Assembly (NCBI GenBank): GCA_934408585.1
Contig: CAKRVA010000012.1
Location: 1 to 54,026 of the forward strand
Origin: an uncultured Lachnospiraceae bacterium
Lineage (GTDB): Bacteria; Bacillota; Clostridia; Lachnospirales; Lachnospiraceae
DNA length: 54,026 nt
Direction: 5' to 3'
Shown: piece after piece, positions 42,553 to 51,368 of the stretch
How positions within the stretch are numbered: position 1 is the stretch's first letter
Layout of the letters: each line of letters begins with the position of its first letter
Position numbers and translations under genes: made by a program
The notes under the pieces: model-generated
Told to the model about the DNA's origin: nothing
The model's input: the letters and a program-made list of their open reading frames with translations, nothing else
Databases searched by the model: none

Positions 42553-42996
42553 ATGGGAAGCAAATATTATGTGGTAAAGGAACAGGCAGTTCCGGAGGTG
42601 CTGCTGAAGGTGGTAGAAGCCAAGAAACTTCTGGATACCGGAAGAGTTTCCTCTGTGAATGAGGCAACGGAGTCTGTCGGAATCAGTCGAAGTTCCTTTT
42701 ATAAGTATCGGGATGATATTTTTGAATTTCATGACAATGCGCAGGGAACGACCATTACGCTGACCTTTCAGATGGCAGATGAGCCGGGCGTTCTTTCCGA
42801 TGTACTCAAAATCATTGCTGATTTTGGTGCAAATATCCTGACCATTCACCAGAGTATTCCCATTAACGGAATGGCATCTTTGAGCCTGAGTGTTCAGGTA
42901 TTAAAGACAACAGGAAACATTTCCGAAATGCTGGATACCATGGAGCAGCATAAAGGTGTCCGCAATGTAAAAGTAATTGCGCAGGATGCCGGATAA
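42553..42996 (+). CDS. ACT-domain regulatory protein (UPF0735/PheB-like)
   Basis: A 147-residue protein. The N-terminal half is helix-turn-helix-like (VNEATESVGISRSSFYKYRDDIF). The C-terminal half is an ACT amino-acid-binding domain (LTFQMADEPGVLSDVLKIIADF). It matches the UPF0735/PheB-like family, commonly next to homoserine dehydrogenase in Firmicutes, as here, and may sense an aspartate-family amino acid. DNA binding is suggested by the fold, not shown. It starts about 70 bp after a plausible promoter. Confidence 0.88.
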   Translation: MGSKYYVVKEQAVPEVLLKVVEAKKLLDTGRVSSVNEATESVGISRSSFYKYRDDIFEFHDNAQGTTITLTFQMADEPGVLSDVLKIIADFGANILTIHQSIPINGMASLSLSVQVLKTTGNISEMLDTMEQHKGVRNVKVIAQDAG

Positions 42997-43070
42997 TAAA
43001 GCAAAAAAAGAACAGCGAATAAAAAAGAAGGAAACGAGAACAAATATAGTAAAGCAGAGGAGAAATAAAA

Positions 43071-44273
43071 ATGATTCAAGTAGCAGTAATGGGTTATGGT
43101 ACCGTAGGAAGCGGTGTAGTCGAAGTAATTGAGAAGAACAAGAAGGAAATCAACAAGAAATCCAATGATGAACTGAACATCAAATATATTCTTGATTTAA
43201 GAGACTTCCCCGGAGACCCTTATGAAAGTAAAATTGTACATGATGTGGAGCAGATTCTGGGAGACCCCGAAGTTCAGATTATCTGTGAAACGATGGGTGG
43301 ATTAAAACCGGCATATGATTTTACCAAGCGTGCACTTTTAAGTGGAAAGAGTGTCTGCACTTCGAACAAAGAGCTCGTAGCAGCACATGGACCGGAACTG
43401 ATTCAGATTGCACACGAACATAACTGCAACTATCTGTTTGAGGCAAGCGTTGGTGGTGGAATCCCGATTATCCGTCCGCTCAACTATTCTCTGACCGCAG
43501 AAAAAATTGATGCGATTTCCGGTATTTTAAATGGAACGACCAATTACATCCTTACCAAAATGGAAAAGGAAGGTGCTGCCTTTGATGAAGTATTGAAGGA
43601 AGCACAGGAAAAAGGATATGCAGAACGCAACCCGGAAGCGGATATTGAAGGATATGATGCATGTCGTAAAATTGCAATCCTGTCCTCTTTAATGTGTGGC
43701 AAAACCGTGAATTATGAAAATGTATATACCGAAGGAATTACAAAAATCACAGCAACTGATTTTGTTTATGCAAAAGCAATGAACCGTACGATTAAACTGC
43801 TCGGTATTGGAAAGGAAGAAGACGGAAAGTTCTATGCGATGGTAGCACCATTCCTGATTCCGTTAGGACATCCGTTATCCATGGTAAACGATGTGTTTAA
43901 TGCCGTATGCGTTCATGGAAATATGCTCGGAGACTCCATGTATTATGGAAGAGGCGCAGGTAAGCTGCCGACAGCCAGTGCCGTTGTTTCGGATGTGGTA
44001 GACTGTGCAAGACACATTGGAAAGATTATTACCTGCTTCTGGGATGCAGAAGAAGTAAAAATGACCGGCATCGAAGAAGTGTCCCATAAATTCTTTGTCC
44101 GGGTGGATGCAGACAAGGAAAGTGATGCATTACGTGTGTTTGAAGGCGTCAGTGTTGTAAATGCCGATGTGAAGGATGAATTTGCATTTGTTACCTCCCG
44201 TATGACAGAGGCAGAATTTGACAAAAAAGCACAGGAAGTTGGAATTATCAGTAGAATTCGTATGGAATTTTAA
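43071..44273 (+). CDS. hom: homoserine dehydrogenase
   Basis: A 400-residue enzyme that reduces aspartate semialdehyde to homoserine for threonine and methionine synthesis. It shows the nucleotide site GYGTVGSGVVEV (about 6-17), SVGGGIPII and GILNGTTNYIL of the catalytic domain, YAERNPEADIEGYDA, and a C-terminal ACT domain (about 320-400) for feedback control. It is encoded 74 bp after the ACT protein and 37 bp before lysC. Confidence 0.96.
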   Translation: MIQVAVMGYGTVGSGVVEVIEKNKKEINKKSNDELNIKYILDLRDFPGDPYESKIVHDVEQILGDPEVQIICETMGGLKPAYDFTKRALLSGKSVCTSNKELVAAHGPELIQIAHEHNCNYLFEASVGGGIPIIRPLNYSLTAEKIDAISGILNGTTNYILTKMEKEGAAFDEVLKEAQEKGYAERNPEADIEGYDACRKIAILSSLMCGKTVNYENVYTEGITKITATDFVYAKAMNRTIKLLGIGKEEDGKFYAMVAPFLIPLGHPLSMVNDVFNAVCVHGNMLGDSMYYGRGAGKLPTASAVVSDVVDCARHIGKIITCFWDAEEVKMTGIEEVSHKFFVRVDADKESDALRVFEGVSVVNADVKDEFAFVTSRMTEAEFDKKAQEVGIISRIRMEF

Positions 44274-44310
44274 TAAGATATAGTAAGAAGCTTTGAGGAG
44301 AAAGAGAATT

Positions 44311-45630
44311 ATGAAAAAGGTAGTGAAATTTGGCGGAAGCTCTCTTGCCAGTGCAGAACAGTTCCGTAAGGTGGGAGACATTATCCATGCAGATGCAGAA
44401 AGACGTTTTGTAGTACCATCCGCACCGGGCAAGCGTTTTTCCAATGATATTAAAGTAACCGATATGCTTTATGGCTGCTATGATTTGGCAGAAGCAGGAA
44501 AGAGTTTCAAGAAGGAATTGCAGGCTATCAAAGAGCGCTATCAGGAAATTATTGATGGATTGGGCTTGAAGCTTTCCCTGGAAGAGGAATTCAAGACGAT
44601 TGAACAGAATTTTACGAATAAAGCAGGAAACAACTACGCAGCATCCAGAGGCGAGTACCTGAACGGTATTATTATGGCAAACTACCTCGGCTATGAGTTT
44701 ATTGATTCTGCGGAAGTGATTCGCTTTGATGAAAACGGAGAATTTGATTCCGAAACAACAAATGAGATTTTGAGTAAGCGTCTGCAGGACAAAGAGAATG
44801 CGGTAATTCCGGGATTTTATGGAGCATATGCAGATGGCACCGTAAAGACCTTCTCCAGAGGAGGTTCTGATATTACCGGTTCTATCGTAGCAAGAGCAGT
44901 GAAGGCTGATGTATATGAAAACTGGACAGATGTATCCGGCTTTCTGATTGCTGACCCGAGAATCATTGAAAATCCGCAGGGCATTGATACGATTACGTAT
45001 CGGGAATTGCGTGAGCTGTCTTATATGGGAGCCAGTGTGCTTCATGAGGATGCGATTTTCCCGGTTCGTCGGGAAGGAATTCCGATTAACATCCGTAACA
45101 CCAACTGTCCGGAGGCAAATGGAACATGGATTGTAGAGAGTACGTGTCAGAAATCAAAATTCGTAATTACCGGAATTGCAGGTAAAAAGGGATTTTGTGC
45201 AGTAAATATTGAAAAGGCCATGATGAACTCCGAAATTGGATTCGGAAGAAAAGTCTTACAGGCATTTGAAGATTATGGAATTTCCTTTGAACATGTTCCA
45301 TCCGGAATTGATACTCTTACTGTATTTGTGCATCAGGATGAATTTATGGATAAAGAGCAGAAGGTGGTTTCAGCCATTCATCGCCTGGCTGATCCGGACA
45401 GCGTAGATATTGAGGCTGACCTTGCATTGATTGCAGTTGTAGGACGTGGAATGAAATCAACGAGAGGAACGGCAGGAAGAATTTTCTCTGCGTTGGCACA
45501 TGCGAATGTGAATGTTAAGATGATTGACCAGGGTTCCAGTGAGTTGAATATTATTATCGGAGTTGCAAACGAAGATTTTGAAACGGCAATAAAAGCAATT
45601 TATGATATCTTTGTAGTAGCACAGTTATAG
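44311..45630 (+). CDS. lysC: aspartate kinase
   Basis: A 439-residue aspartokinase, the first step of the aspartate-family pathway. VVKFGGSSLASAEQF opens the kinase domain, SRGGSDITGS and NWTDVSGFLIADPRI mark the active site, and two ACT domains follow (about 290-439; IDQGSSELNIIIGV at the end). I start at ATG 44311 after GAGGAGA; the TTG at 44293 is rejected. It ends in a terminator shared with the convergent gene. Confidence 0.96.
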   Translation: MKKVVKFGGSSLASAEQFRKVGDIIHADAERRFVVPSAPGKRFSNDIKVTDMLYGCYDLAEAGKSFKKELQAIKERYQEIIDGLGLKLSLEEEFKTIEQNFTNKAGNNYAASRGEYLNGIIMANYLGYEFIDSAEVIRFDENGEFDSETTNEILSKRLQDKENAVIPGFYGAYADGTVKTFSRGGSDITGSIVARAVKADVYENWTDVSGFLIADPRIIENPQGIDTITYRELRELSYMGASVLHEDAIFPVRREGIPINIRNTNCPEANGTWIVESTCQKSKFVITGIAGKKGFCAVNIEKAMMNSEIGFGRKVLQAFEDYGISFEHVPSGIDTLTVFVHQDEFMDKEQKVVSAIHRLADPDSVDIEADLALIAVVGRGMKSTRGTAGRIFSALAHANVNVKMIDQGSSELNIIIGVANEDFETAIKAIYDIFVVAQL

Positions 45631-45645
45631 AATGAAAGAAATAAA

Positions 45646-45678
45646 AAAAGAGCCTTTCCTTACAGGAGAGGCTCTTTT
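45646..45678. terminator. bidirectional terminator shared by convergent genes
   Basis: 12-bp stem with one G-T pair (45649-45660 with 45664-45675), A-run before and T-run after, so it can work both ways. The stop codon and last codons of the minus-strand gene lie inside the hairpin. Confidence 0.85.
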
Positions 45679-46418
45679 AACATCGTGTCAAAAGTGATGG
45701 ATTCATCAAACAGATAATTCAGATATTGAACAGCGGTTTCCTGATGCAGGCTGGTTGCTGAAATACCAAATACCGGATGACTTCCGGCATAGCACTCCGA
45801 TTTCTCAACGAAAGAAGAGGAATCTAAGTAAATGCCGACAGGAACATGTTCTTCGTCCTCATAATCTACATAGTAAAAATAGGGTTCGTATTTTTGAATT
45901 TCTTCAGAAGACAGTACGGTACGTAAGTCAAGAAACATCTGGCTTTTGGCATAAGTTTCGTAATTGTTTTCATCAAAAACAATAGCATCCAGTTCGTTTG
46001 TCTGTGACATGGCAATGATTTTTTGCATAATTACCATATCGTATTCGGAACTTGGTGCTGTTGGAGTGTCGGTTGCCTGTCCGACAGAAGCATCTAATGT
46101 AGTGTTGGTATCGATATAACAGTCATAATGTTCTGTATCCAGATCTGCATATTCGGCAAAAGATTCACCGACAGCTTCGGAAGACAACGGCTGGGAGTTT
46201 ACCATCAGCGCATAGAAGCAATAGTCTTTTGAAGTTGTAACTGCATGAATAAAATAGACGATAAGTGCAACGAGACAGATGACCGCCAATGCATGGAAAC
46301 GGTAATATTCCCATAGATAGGCTGCTTTCTCTTTCGGAGTCATATCCTTTAATTTATGATTCTGTTCGCGGATTTCATCCATCACACCGCGATATTCCTG
46401 TTCTTTTTTTGTACTCAT
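45660..46418 (-). CDS. membrane-anchored hypothetical protein
   Basis: A 252-residue protein that I do not recognise. A charged N-terminal cytoplasmic part (1-38; MTPKEKAAYLWEYYRFH) is followed by one membrane helix (about 42-62) and an acidic external domain of about 190 residues rich in Asp, Glu and Tyr, with two cysteines at most. The external part has a loose resemblance to a periplasmic-binding fold (DAIVFDENNYETYAKSQMFLDLR), which is only a guess. Strong AGGAG site before the ATG. It converges with lysC and shares its terminator. Confidence 0.75.
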   Translation of the reverse strand: MSTKKEQEYRGVMDEIREQNHKLKDMTPKEKAAYLWEYYRFHALAVICLVALIVYFIHAVTTSKDYCFYALMVNSQPLSSEAVGESFAEYADLDTEHYDCYIDTNTTLDASVGQATDTPTAPSSEYDMVIMQKIIAMSQTNELDAIVFDENNYETYAKSQMFLDLRTVLSSEEIQKYEPYFYYVDYEDEEHVPVGIYLDSSSFVEKSECYAGSHPVFGISATSLHQETAVQYLNYLFDESITFDTMLKEPLL

Positions 46419-46539
46419 TTTAGTATCTCCTTTTAATCTTCTTCTATCTTAGCGACAGAAAAGAAAGAAGTCAATTCTTCTATTGGAAACTTAATAAACA
46501 TTTCCCTATTTTTATAAAAAATTTAGGAAAAAAGCCACC

Positions 46540-46576
46540 TTGAAACTTTGGACAAAATATAATATCATAATATAGA
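46540..46576 (+). promoter_or_regulatory. probable promoter region for 46607-47107
   Basis: Two overlapping possibilities with 17-bp spacers: TTGAAA (46540) with TATCAT (46563), or TTGGAC (46548) with TATAGA (46571). I cannot decide between them. Confidence 0.45.
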
Positions 46577-46606
46577 TGCACTATAAATTATTGTGGAGGA
46601 CTGTCT

Positions 46607-47107
46607 ATGAATGAGACTTATGTAGAATGGCTGGTAAAACAAAAAACATCAATTCTGCTGAAACCATTAAGCTACCTTCTTTATGTAGTAGGGGCAATAG
46701 TGCTTTTGCTTGGAATGGGTGTCACGAATATACCATTTATTATTGTTGGCATTGTGTTGGGAATCGGTGGATATTTTGCCCAGATGCGCAGTGCTGTTGA
46801 ATACGAATATCTGTATGTGGACCGTGAAATTACCATAGACCGGATTCTTGGAAAGAGCAGAAGAAAGAAGATGGCTACGTTTGATTTGGGAAAAGTAGAA
46901 GTAATGGCTCCAATGAATTCCCATCATCTGGATGCGTATACCGGACGTAATTGCAAAACCGTAGATTACAGTTCCAAACAAAAAAAACAACCTGAAGCCC
47001 GTTATGTATTTTATTATGATGGGCAGCAGAAAGTGATTTTTGAACCAAATGAAGCAATGTTGAAAGCAATGCGGTTTGTTGCACCACATAAGGTGTTTAC
47101 AGACTGA
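46607..47107 (+). CDS. two-helix membrane protein, unknown function
   Basis: A 166-residue protein with two close membrane helices (about 22-37 and 42-58) and a cytoplasmic beta-rich domain reading YEYLYVDREITIDRILGKSR, followed by a segment about MNSHHLDAYTGRN and a final KVIFEPNEAMLKAMR. The layout resembles PH-like membrane proteins common in Lachnospiraceae (possibly DUF6106; not certain). It precedes guaB by 51 bp and may share its transcript. Confidence 0.75.
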   Translation: MNETYVEWLVKQKTSILLKPLSYLLYVVGAIVLLLGMGVTNIPFIIVGIVLGIGGYFAQMRSAVEYEYLYVDREITIDRILGKSRRKKMATFDLGKVEVMAPMNSHHLDAYTGRNCKTVDYSSKQKKQPEARYVFYYDGQQKVIFEPNEAMLKAMRFVAPHKVFTD

Positions 47108-47158
47108 TATGCCGCAAAAACGGCAGAATAAATACACACATAACTAGGAGGAGACAAA

Positions 47159-48613
47159 ATGGGTCAGATTATAGGCGAAGGCATTACATTTGATGATGTG
47201 CTTTTAGTACCGGCATATTCACAGGTAGTTCCGAACGAGGTTGATTTAACGACCTGGTTAACCAAAAAAATCAAGTTAAATATTCCGATGATGAGTGCCG
47301 GAATGGATACGGTAACAGAACACCGTATGGCAATTGCCATGGCAAGACAGGGCGGTATCGGAATTATTCACAAAAATATGTCTATTGAGGCACAGGCGGA
47401 GGAAGTTGATAAGGTAAAACGTTCAGAAAACGGCGTTATTACAGACCCATTTTCATTATCCCCTGAACATACACTGGCAGATGCAGATGCACTGATGGCA
47501 AAATTCCGGATATCCGGCGTCCCGATTACCGAAGGACGTAAGCTGGTTGGTATTATTACGAACCGTGATTTGAAGTTTGAAACAGATTTCAGCAAGAAGA
47601 TCAGAGAATCCATGACTTCTGAGGGATTAATTACCGCAAAGGAAGGAATTACGCTCGAAGAAGCAAAGAAAATTCTTGCAAAGGCCCGTAAGGAAAAACT
47701 CCCGATTGTAGATGATGATTATAATTTAAAAGGATTAATTACCATTAAGGATATCGAAAAAACGATTAAGTATCCCTTATCTGCCAAGGATGCACAGGGC
47801 AGACTGCTTTGTGGTGCAGGTGTAGGAATTACTGCAAATGTATTAGACCGTGTAAAAGCATTGGTAGAATCAAAGGTAGACGTAATTGTATTGGATTGTG
47901 CACATGGTCATTCCGAAAATGTATTGCGCTGCCTTCGTATGATAAAAGAAGCTTATCCAGATCTGGATGTCATTGCAGGTAATGTAGCAACCGGAGAAGG
48001 CACAAGAGCATTGATTGAGGCTGGAGCAGATGCCGTAAAGGTTGGTATCGGACCAGGTTCTATTTGTACAACCCGTGTGGTTGCAGGTATTGGTGTTCCA
48101 CAGATTTCCGCAATCATGGATGCTTATTCGGTAGCTAAGGAATATGGAATTCCGATTATCGCCGATGGTGGTATCAAGTATTCCGGCGATATGACAAAAG
48201 CAATTGCAGCAGGTGGTAATGTATGTATGATGGGAAGCATCTTTGCAGGCTGTGATGAGAGCCCCGGAACATTTGAATTGTATCAGGGACGAAAATATAA
48301 AGTATATCGTGGCATGGGTTCTATTGCCGCTATGGAGAATGGAAGCAAAGACCGTTATTTCCAGGAAAATGCAAAGAAGCTTGTTCCGGAAGGCGTAGAA
48401 GGTCGTGTGGCATATAAGGGAACCGTAGAAGATACTGTATTCCAGTTGATGGGTGGACTTCGTTCCGGTATGGGCTATTGTGGAACCAAGACCATTGAGG
48501 AACTGAAGGAAGGCGGAAGATTCGTTAAGATTTCAGCTGCTTCCCTGAAGGAAAGCCATCCACATGACATTCATATTACTAAGGAAGCTCCAAACTACAG
48601 CGTAGATGAATAG
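47159..48613 (+). CDS. guaB: IMP dehydrogenase
   Basis: A 484-residue enzyme that oxidises IMP to XMP, the committed step of GMP synthesis. ITFDDVLLVPAYS opens the barrel, two CBS domains sit at about 93-205, and the catalytic Cys303 is in GIGPGSICTTRVV. The flap and the YRGMGS segment follow. GGAGGAG lies before the ATG. Confidence 0.97.
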   Translation: MGQIIGEGITFDDVLLVPAYSQVVPNEVDLTTWLTKKIKLNIPMMSAGMDTVTEHRMAIAMARQGGIGIIHKNMSIEAQAEEVDKVKRSENGVITDPFSLSPEHTLADADALMAKFRISGVPITEGRKLVGIITNRDLKFETDFSKKIRESMTSEGLITAKEGITLEEAKKILAKARKEKLPIVDDDYNLKGLITIKDIEKTIKYPLSAKDAQGRLLCGAGVGITANVLDRVKALVESKVDVIVLDCAHGHSENVLRCLRMIKEAYPDLDVIAGNVATGEGTRALIEAGADAVKVGIGPGSICTTRVVAGIGVPQISAIMDAYSVAKEYGIPIIADGGIKYSGDMTKAIAAGGNVCMMGSIFAGCDESPGTFELYQGRKYKVYRGMGSIAAMENGSKDRYFQENAKKLVPEGVEGRVAYKGTVEDTVFQLMGGLRSGMGYCGTKTIEELKEGGRFVKISAASLKESHPHDIHITKEAPNYSVDE

Positions 48614-48663
48614 TTTCAAAATATCCGAAATAACATTTTGGAAGAAGCGGGGGCCTAATTTAG

Positions 48664-51345
48664 GTGAGTGATTACAATAATGCAAATTTCGGACAGGATG
48701 CTGCATCAGTTTTACAAGGGTTTATAGAGGCTGAAAAACTGAAAAAATGGCAGAAACATTTTTGCGATGTGGCAAATGTGTTTATCTGTTGTTTGGACAG
48801 CACCGGAGCACCACTGACAGAGTTTGGTGGTAAAAGAGACGAAATTGACCAAATTATAGAACTGGTGGGGAAGGAGCGTTTTCACGATATTCTCCTTCGT
48901 GTCTCCCAGAGTGAGCTGGAAGACCAGACCATCGAAACAACAGAATACCCGAATTTACGAATTGCGGCAGTTTCTGCAAAGATAGACGGAAAGCCGGTAT
49001 TGAACTGGCTGGTATGCGGTATCATTTCTGATGTAACAGAAACGGAGGAATATCACTATCCACCGTTGACCGGATTCAGCAGTACCTTGAGTGAGGCACA
49101 GTTTATCCATGTTGTGGATGCATTAAGAGATTTTACAAATGCACTTTTGAGTTATCGGCTATCCATTGTTACAGCAGAGGCAGAAAGCCGGAGAAGTCGT
49201 TCTTCCGCACAGGAATTGAGCGAAAACCTTCACCGTTCCGAAGCGATTACAGATGTCGTACAGCTTCTTGAAAATGAAGATGCCATTGAAAATGTAATGG
49301 CACGTTTGCTTGAAATTGTAGTAAAATTTCTCGGAATATCAGGCGGTGCGGTATATCGGTTGAAGGACGAACCGGAACGAATTGAAGTTGTGACTTCCTG
49401 GAGCAGGAATAAGGCAGCATTAAATTCAAAAATGGAGTCCCAGATTCAGGGACTTACCATTTTTAAACCAGAAAAAACATTAGTAATCTCCAGCAACTCG
49501 GTTGCCGGGATTTCAGAAAAAGAAGTCATGGCTGCCATTGGATTGAAAGCAATGGTGGTTATTCCGATTACCATAAACAATATCATTACGATGTATGCCT
49601 GCTTTGGAGAAGTGGAGCAGAATCATATCTGGAGTCTGGAAGAAGTAAAGTTTATCAATGATGCAACCAAAATTCTTCAAAGTATTCTGGCGCGTAGAAT
49701 CCAGAAGAATTCACTTGCCAGTTCGTATGCGTCATTGGAAACGATTCTGGATAATGTAGGTAGTGCCGTTTATGTCAGGGATATTGAAACAAAAAGGGTA
49801 CTTTTTGCAAATAGTAACTTGCGGCATACATTTGAAGCAGAACTGAAAAATGGAACACTCGATGCTCTTTTGGATCAGGGAATCGAAGGTGAAAAGGGAA
49901 TTACCGAAATATTCCATGAAAAGCGTGAGCACTGGTATGATTTATATTATACACAGATGAAGTGGGTGGATGGAAGTTCCGTATTGTTGTGTGCGTTATA
50001 TGACATTACCGACAAAAAGTTATATCAGCGCAGGATTGAACAGCAGGCATATACCGATTTCCTGACCGGTTTATATAATCGTATGTGCTGTGAACGTGAT
50101 TTGGCAAAATATATTGACATCGCCAATACAACCAACCGGAAAGGGGCACTTCTCTATCTGGATCTGGATGATTTCAAACATATCAATGATGGACTTGGAC
50201 ATCAGTATGGGGATGTCCTGCTGAAGGCAATTTCCCATAGCTTACAGAGAATCAATGGAATTGAAAATACATGTTACCGTATGGGTGGTGATGAATTTGT
50301 TATCATTGTTCCACCGGATTCCTTTGAAAAATTTGAACAGGTTATTTCTTCTATCCGGGAAATCTTTATGAAACCGTGGTTTCTTAAGGATGCGGACTAT
50401 TACTGTACCATGAGTATGGGTATTGTAGAGTTCCCGGATTCCGGAGTTGCGGTACATGACCTGATTAAAAAGGCAGATATCGCCATGTATGAAGCAAAGC
50501 GTGGTGGTAAAAACCGTATTACACAATATGAAGATAATTTAGACACCAAATCCGGTAAGCGTCTTGACATGGAGAAAAATATGCGTGAGGCTACCGCTGC
50601 CGGATATCATGAGTTTGAGGTTTATTTCCAGCCAATCAATGATATCAGGAAAAAGGACAATGAGTGTACCGGAGCAGAGGCATTGATCCGTTGGAACAGC
50701 AGTGAACTTGGATTTATCTCTCCGGCGGAATTTATTCCATTGGCAGAGTATCTGGGACTGATTAATCCGATTGGAAACTACGTATTATACGAGGCATGCC
50801 GGATCTGTCGCAGCTGGAATGATAATGGCTATCCCGATTATCATGTCAATGTCAATTTGTCCGTTGTGCAGCTTTTGCAGGCCAATATTGTTGAAATCGT
50901 ACAGGAAGCACTGTTAGATACCGGCATAAGACCATATAACCTTACGCTGGAGGTTACAGAGAGCCTTGCGATTAATGACCTGGAGCGCATGAAAGAAATT
51001 CTTGGACGAATCAAGAAGCTGGGAGTCAAGATTGCACTCGATGACTTTGGAACGGGTTATTCATCGCTGAATCATATCCGTGAAATTCCGGTGGATGTGA
51101 TTAAAGTAGACCAGAGCTTCATTAAGGATTTGGAACGTGATGCTTATGCCAAGTCATTTATCCGTATGGTGGCAGAACTGGCAGATGCAATCGGCGTTGA
51201 TATTTGCGTAGAGGGTGTTGAAACTGCGAAGCAGTTAGATATTTTAAAGCACATGGGAGCAGACTATGTGCAGGGATATTATTTTGACCGTCCTATGCCC
51301 AGAAAAGATTTTGAGGAGAAATATCTTCCGGACATGGGTAAATAA
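48664..51345 (+). CDS. PocR-GAF-PAS-GGDEF-EAL c-di-GMP protein
   Basis: An 893-residue soluble signalling protein. A PocR-type ligand-binding domain (about 20-160; KWQKHFCDVANVFICCLDS) is followed by a GAF domain (190-335), a PAS domain (355-450), a GGDEF domain (460-625, intact GGDEF at 541-545, no RxxD inhibitory site in place) and an EAL domain (640-893; EAL at 672-674, LEVTES, LDDFGTGYSS, IKVDQSF, CVEGVET, QGYYFDRP). Both output domains look catalytically competent, so it could make or break c-di-GMP depending on the sensed ligand. GTG start after GGGGG. It lies between guaB and glnS. Confidence 0.9.
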   Translation: MSDYNNANFGQDAASVLQGFIEAEKLKKWQKHFCDVANVFICCLDSTGAPLTEFGGKRDEIDQIIELVGKERFHDILLRVSQSELEDQTIETTEYPNLRIAAVSAKIDGKPVLNWLVCGIISDVTETEEYHYPPLTGFSSTLSEAQFIHVVDALRDFTNALLSYRLSIVTAEAESRRSRSSAQELSENLHRSEAITDVVQLLENEDAIENVMARLLEIVVKFLGISGGAVYRLKDEPERIEVVTSWSRNKAALNSKMESQIQGLTIFKPEKTLVISSNSVAGISEKEVMAAIGLKAMVVIPITINNIITMYACFGEVEQNHIWSLEEVKFINDATKILQSILARRIQKNSLASSYASLETILDNVGSAVYVRDIETKRVLFANSNLRHTFEAELKNGTLDALLDQGIEGEKGITEIFHEKREHWYDLYYTQMKWVDGSSVLLCALYDITDKKLYQRRIEQQAYTDFLTGLYNRMCCERDLAKYIDIANTTNRKGALLYLDLDDFKHINDGLGHQYGDVLLKAISHSLQRINGIENTCYRMGGDEFVIIVPPDSFEKFEQVISSIREIFMKPWFLKDADYYCTMSMGIVEFPDSGVAVHDLIKKADIAMYEAKRGGKNRITQYEDNLDTKSGKRLDMEKNMREATAAGYHEFEVYFQPINDIRKKDNECTGAEALIRWNSSELGFISPAEFIPLAEYLGLINPIGNYVLYEACRICRSWNDNGYPDYHVNVNLSVVQLLQANIVEIVQEALLDTGIRPYNLTLEVTESLAINDLERMKEILGRIKKLGVKIALDDFGTGYSSLNHIREIPVDVIKVDQSFIKDLERDAYAKSFIRMVAELADAIGVDICVEGVETAKQLDILKHMGADYVQGYYFDRPMPRKDFEEKYLPDMGK

Positions 51346-51368
51346 AAGGGACGGCAGGAGGAAGAAAA

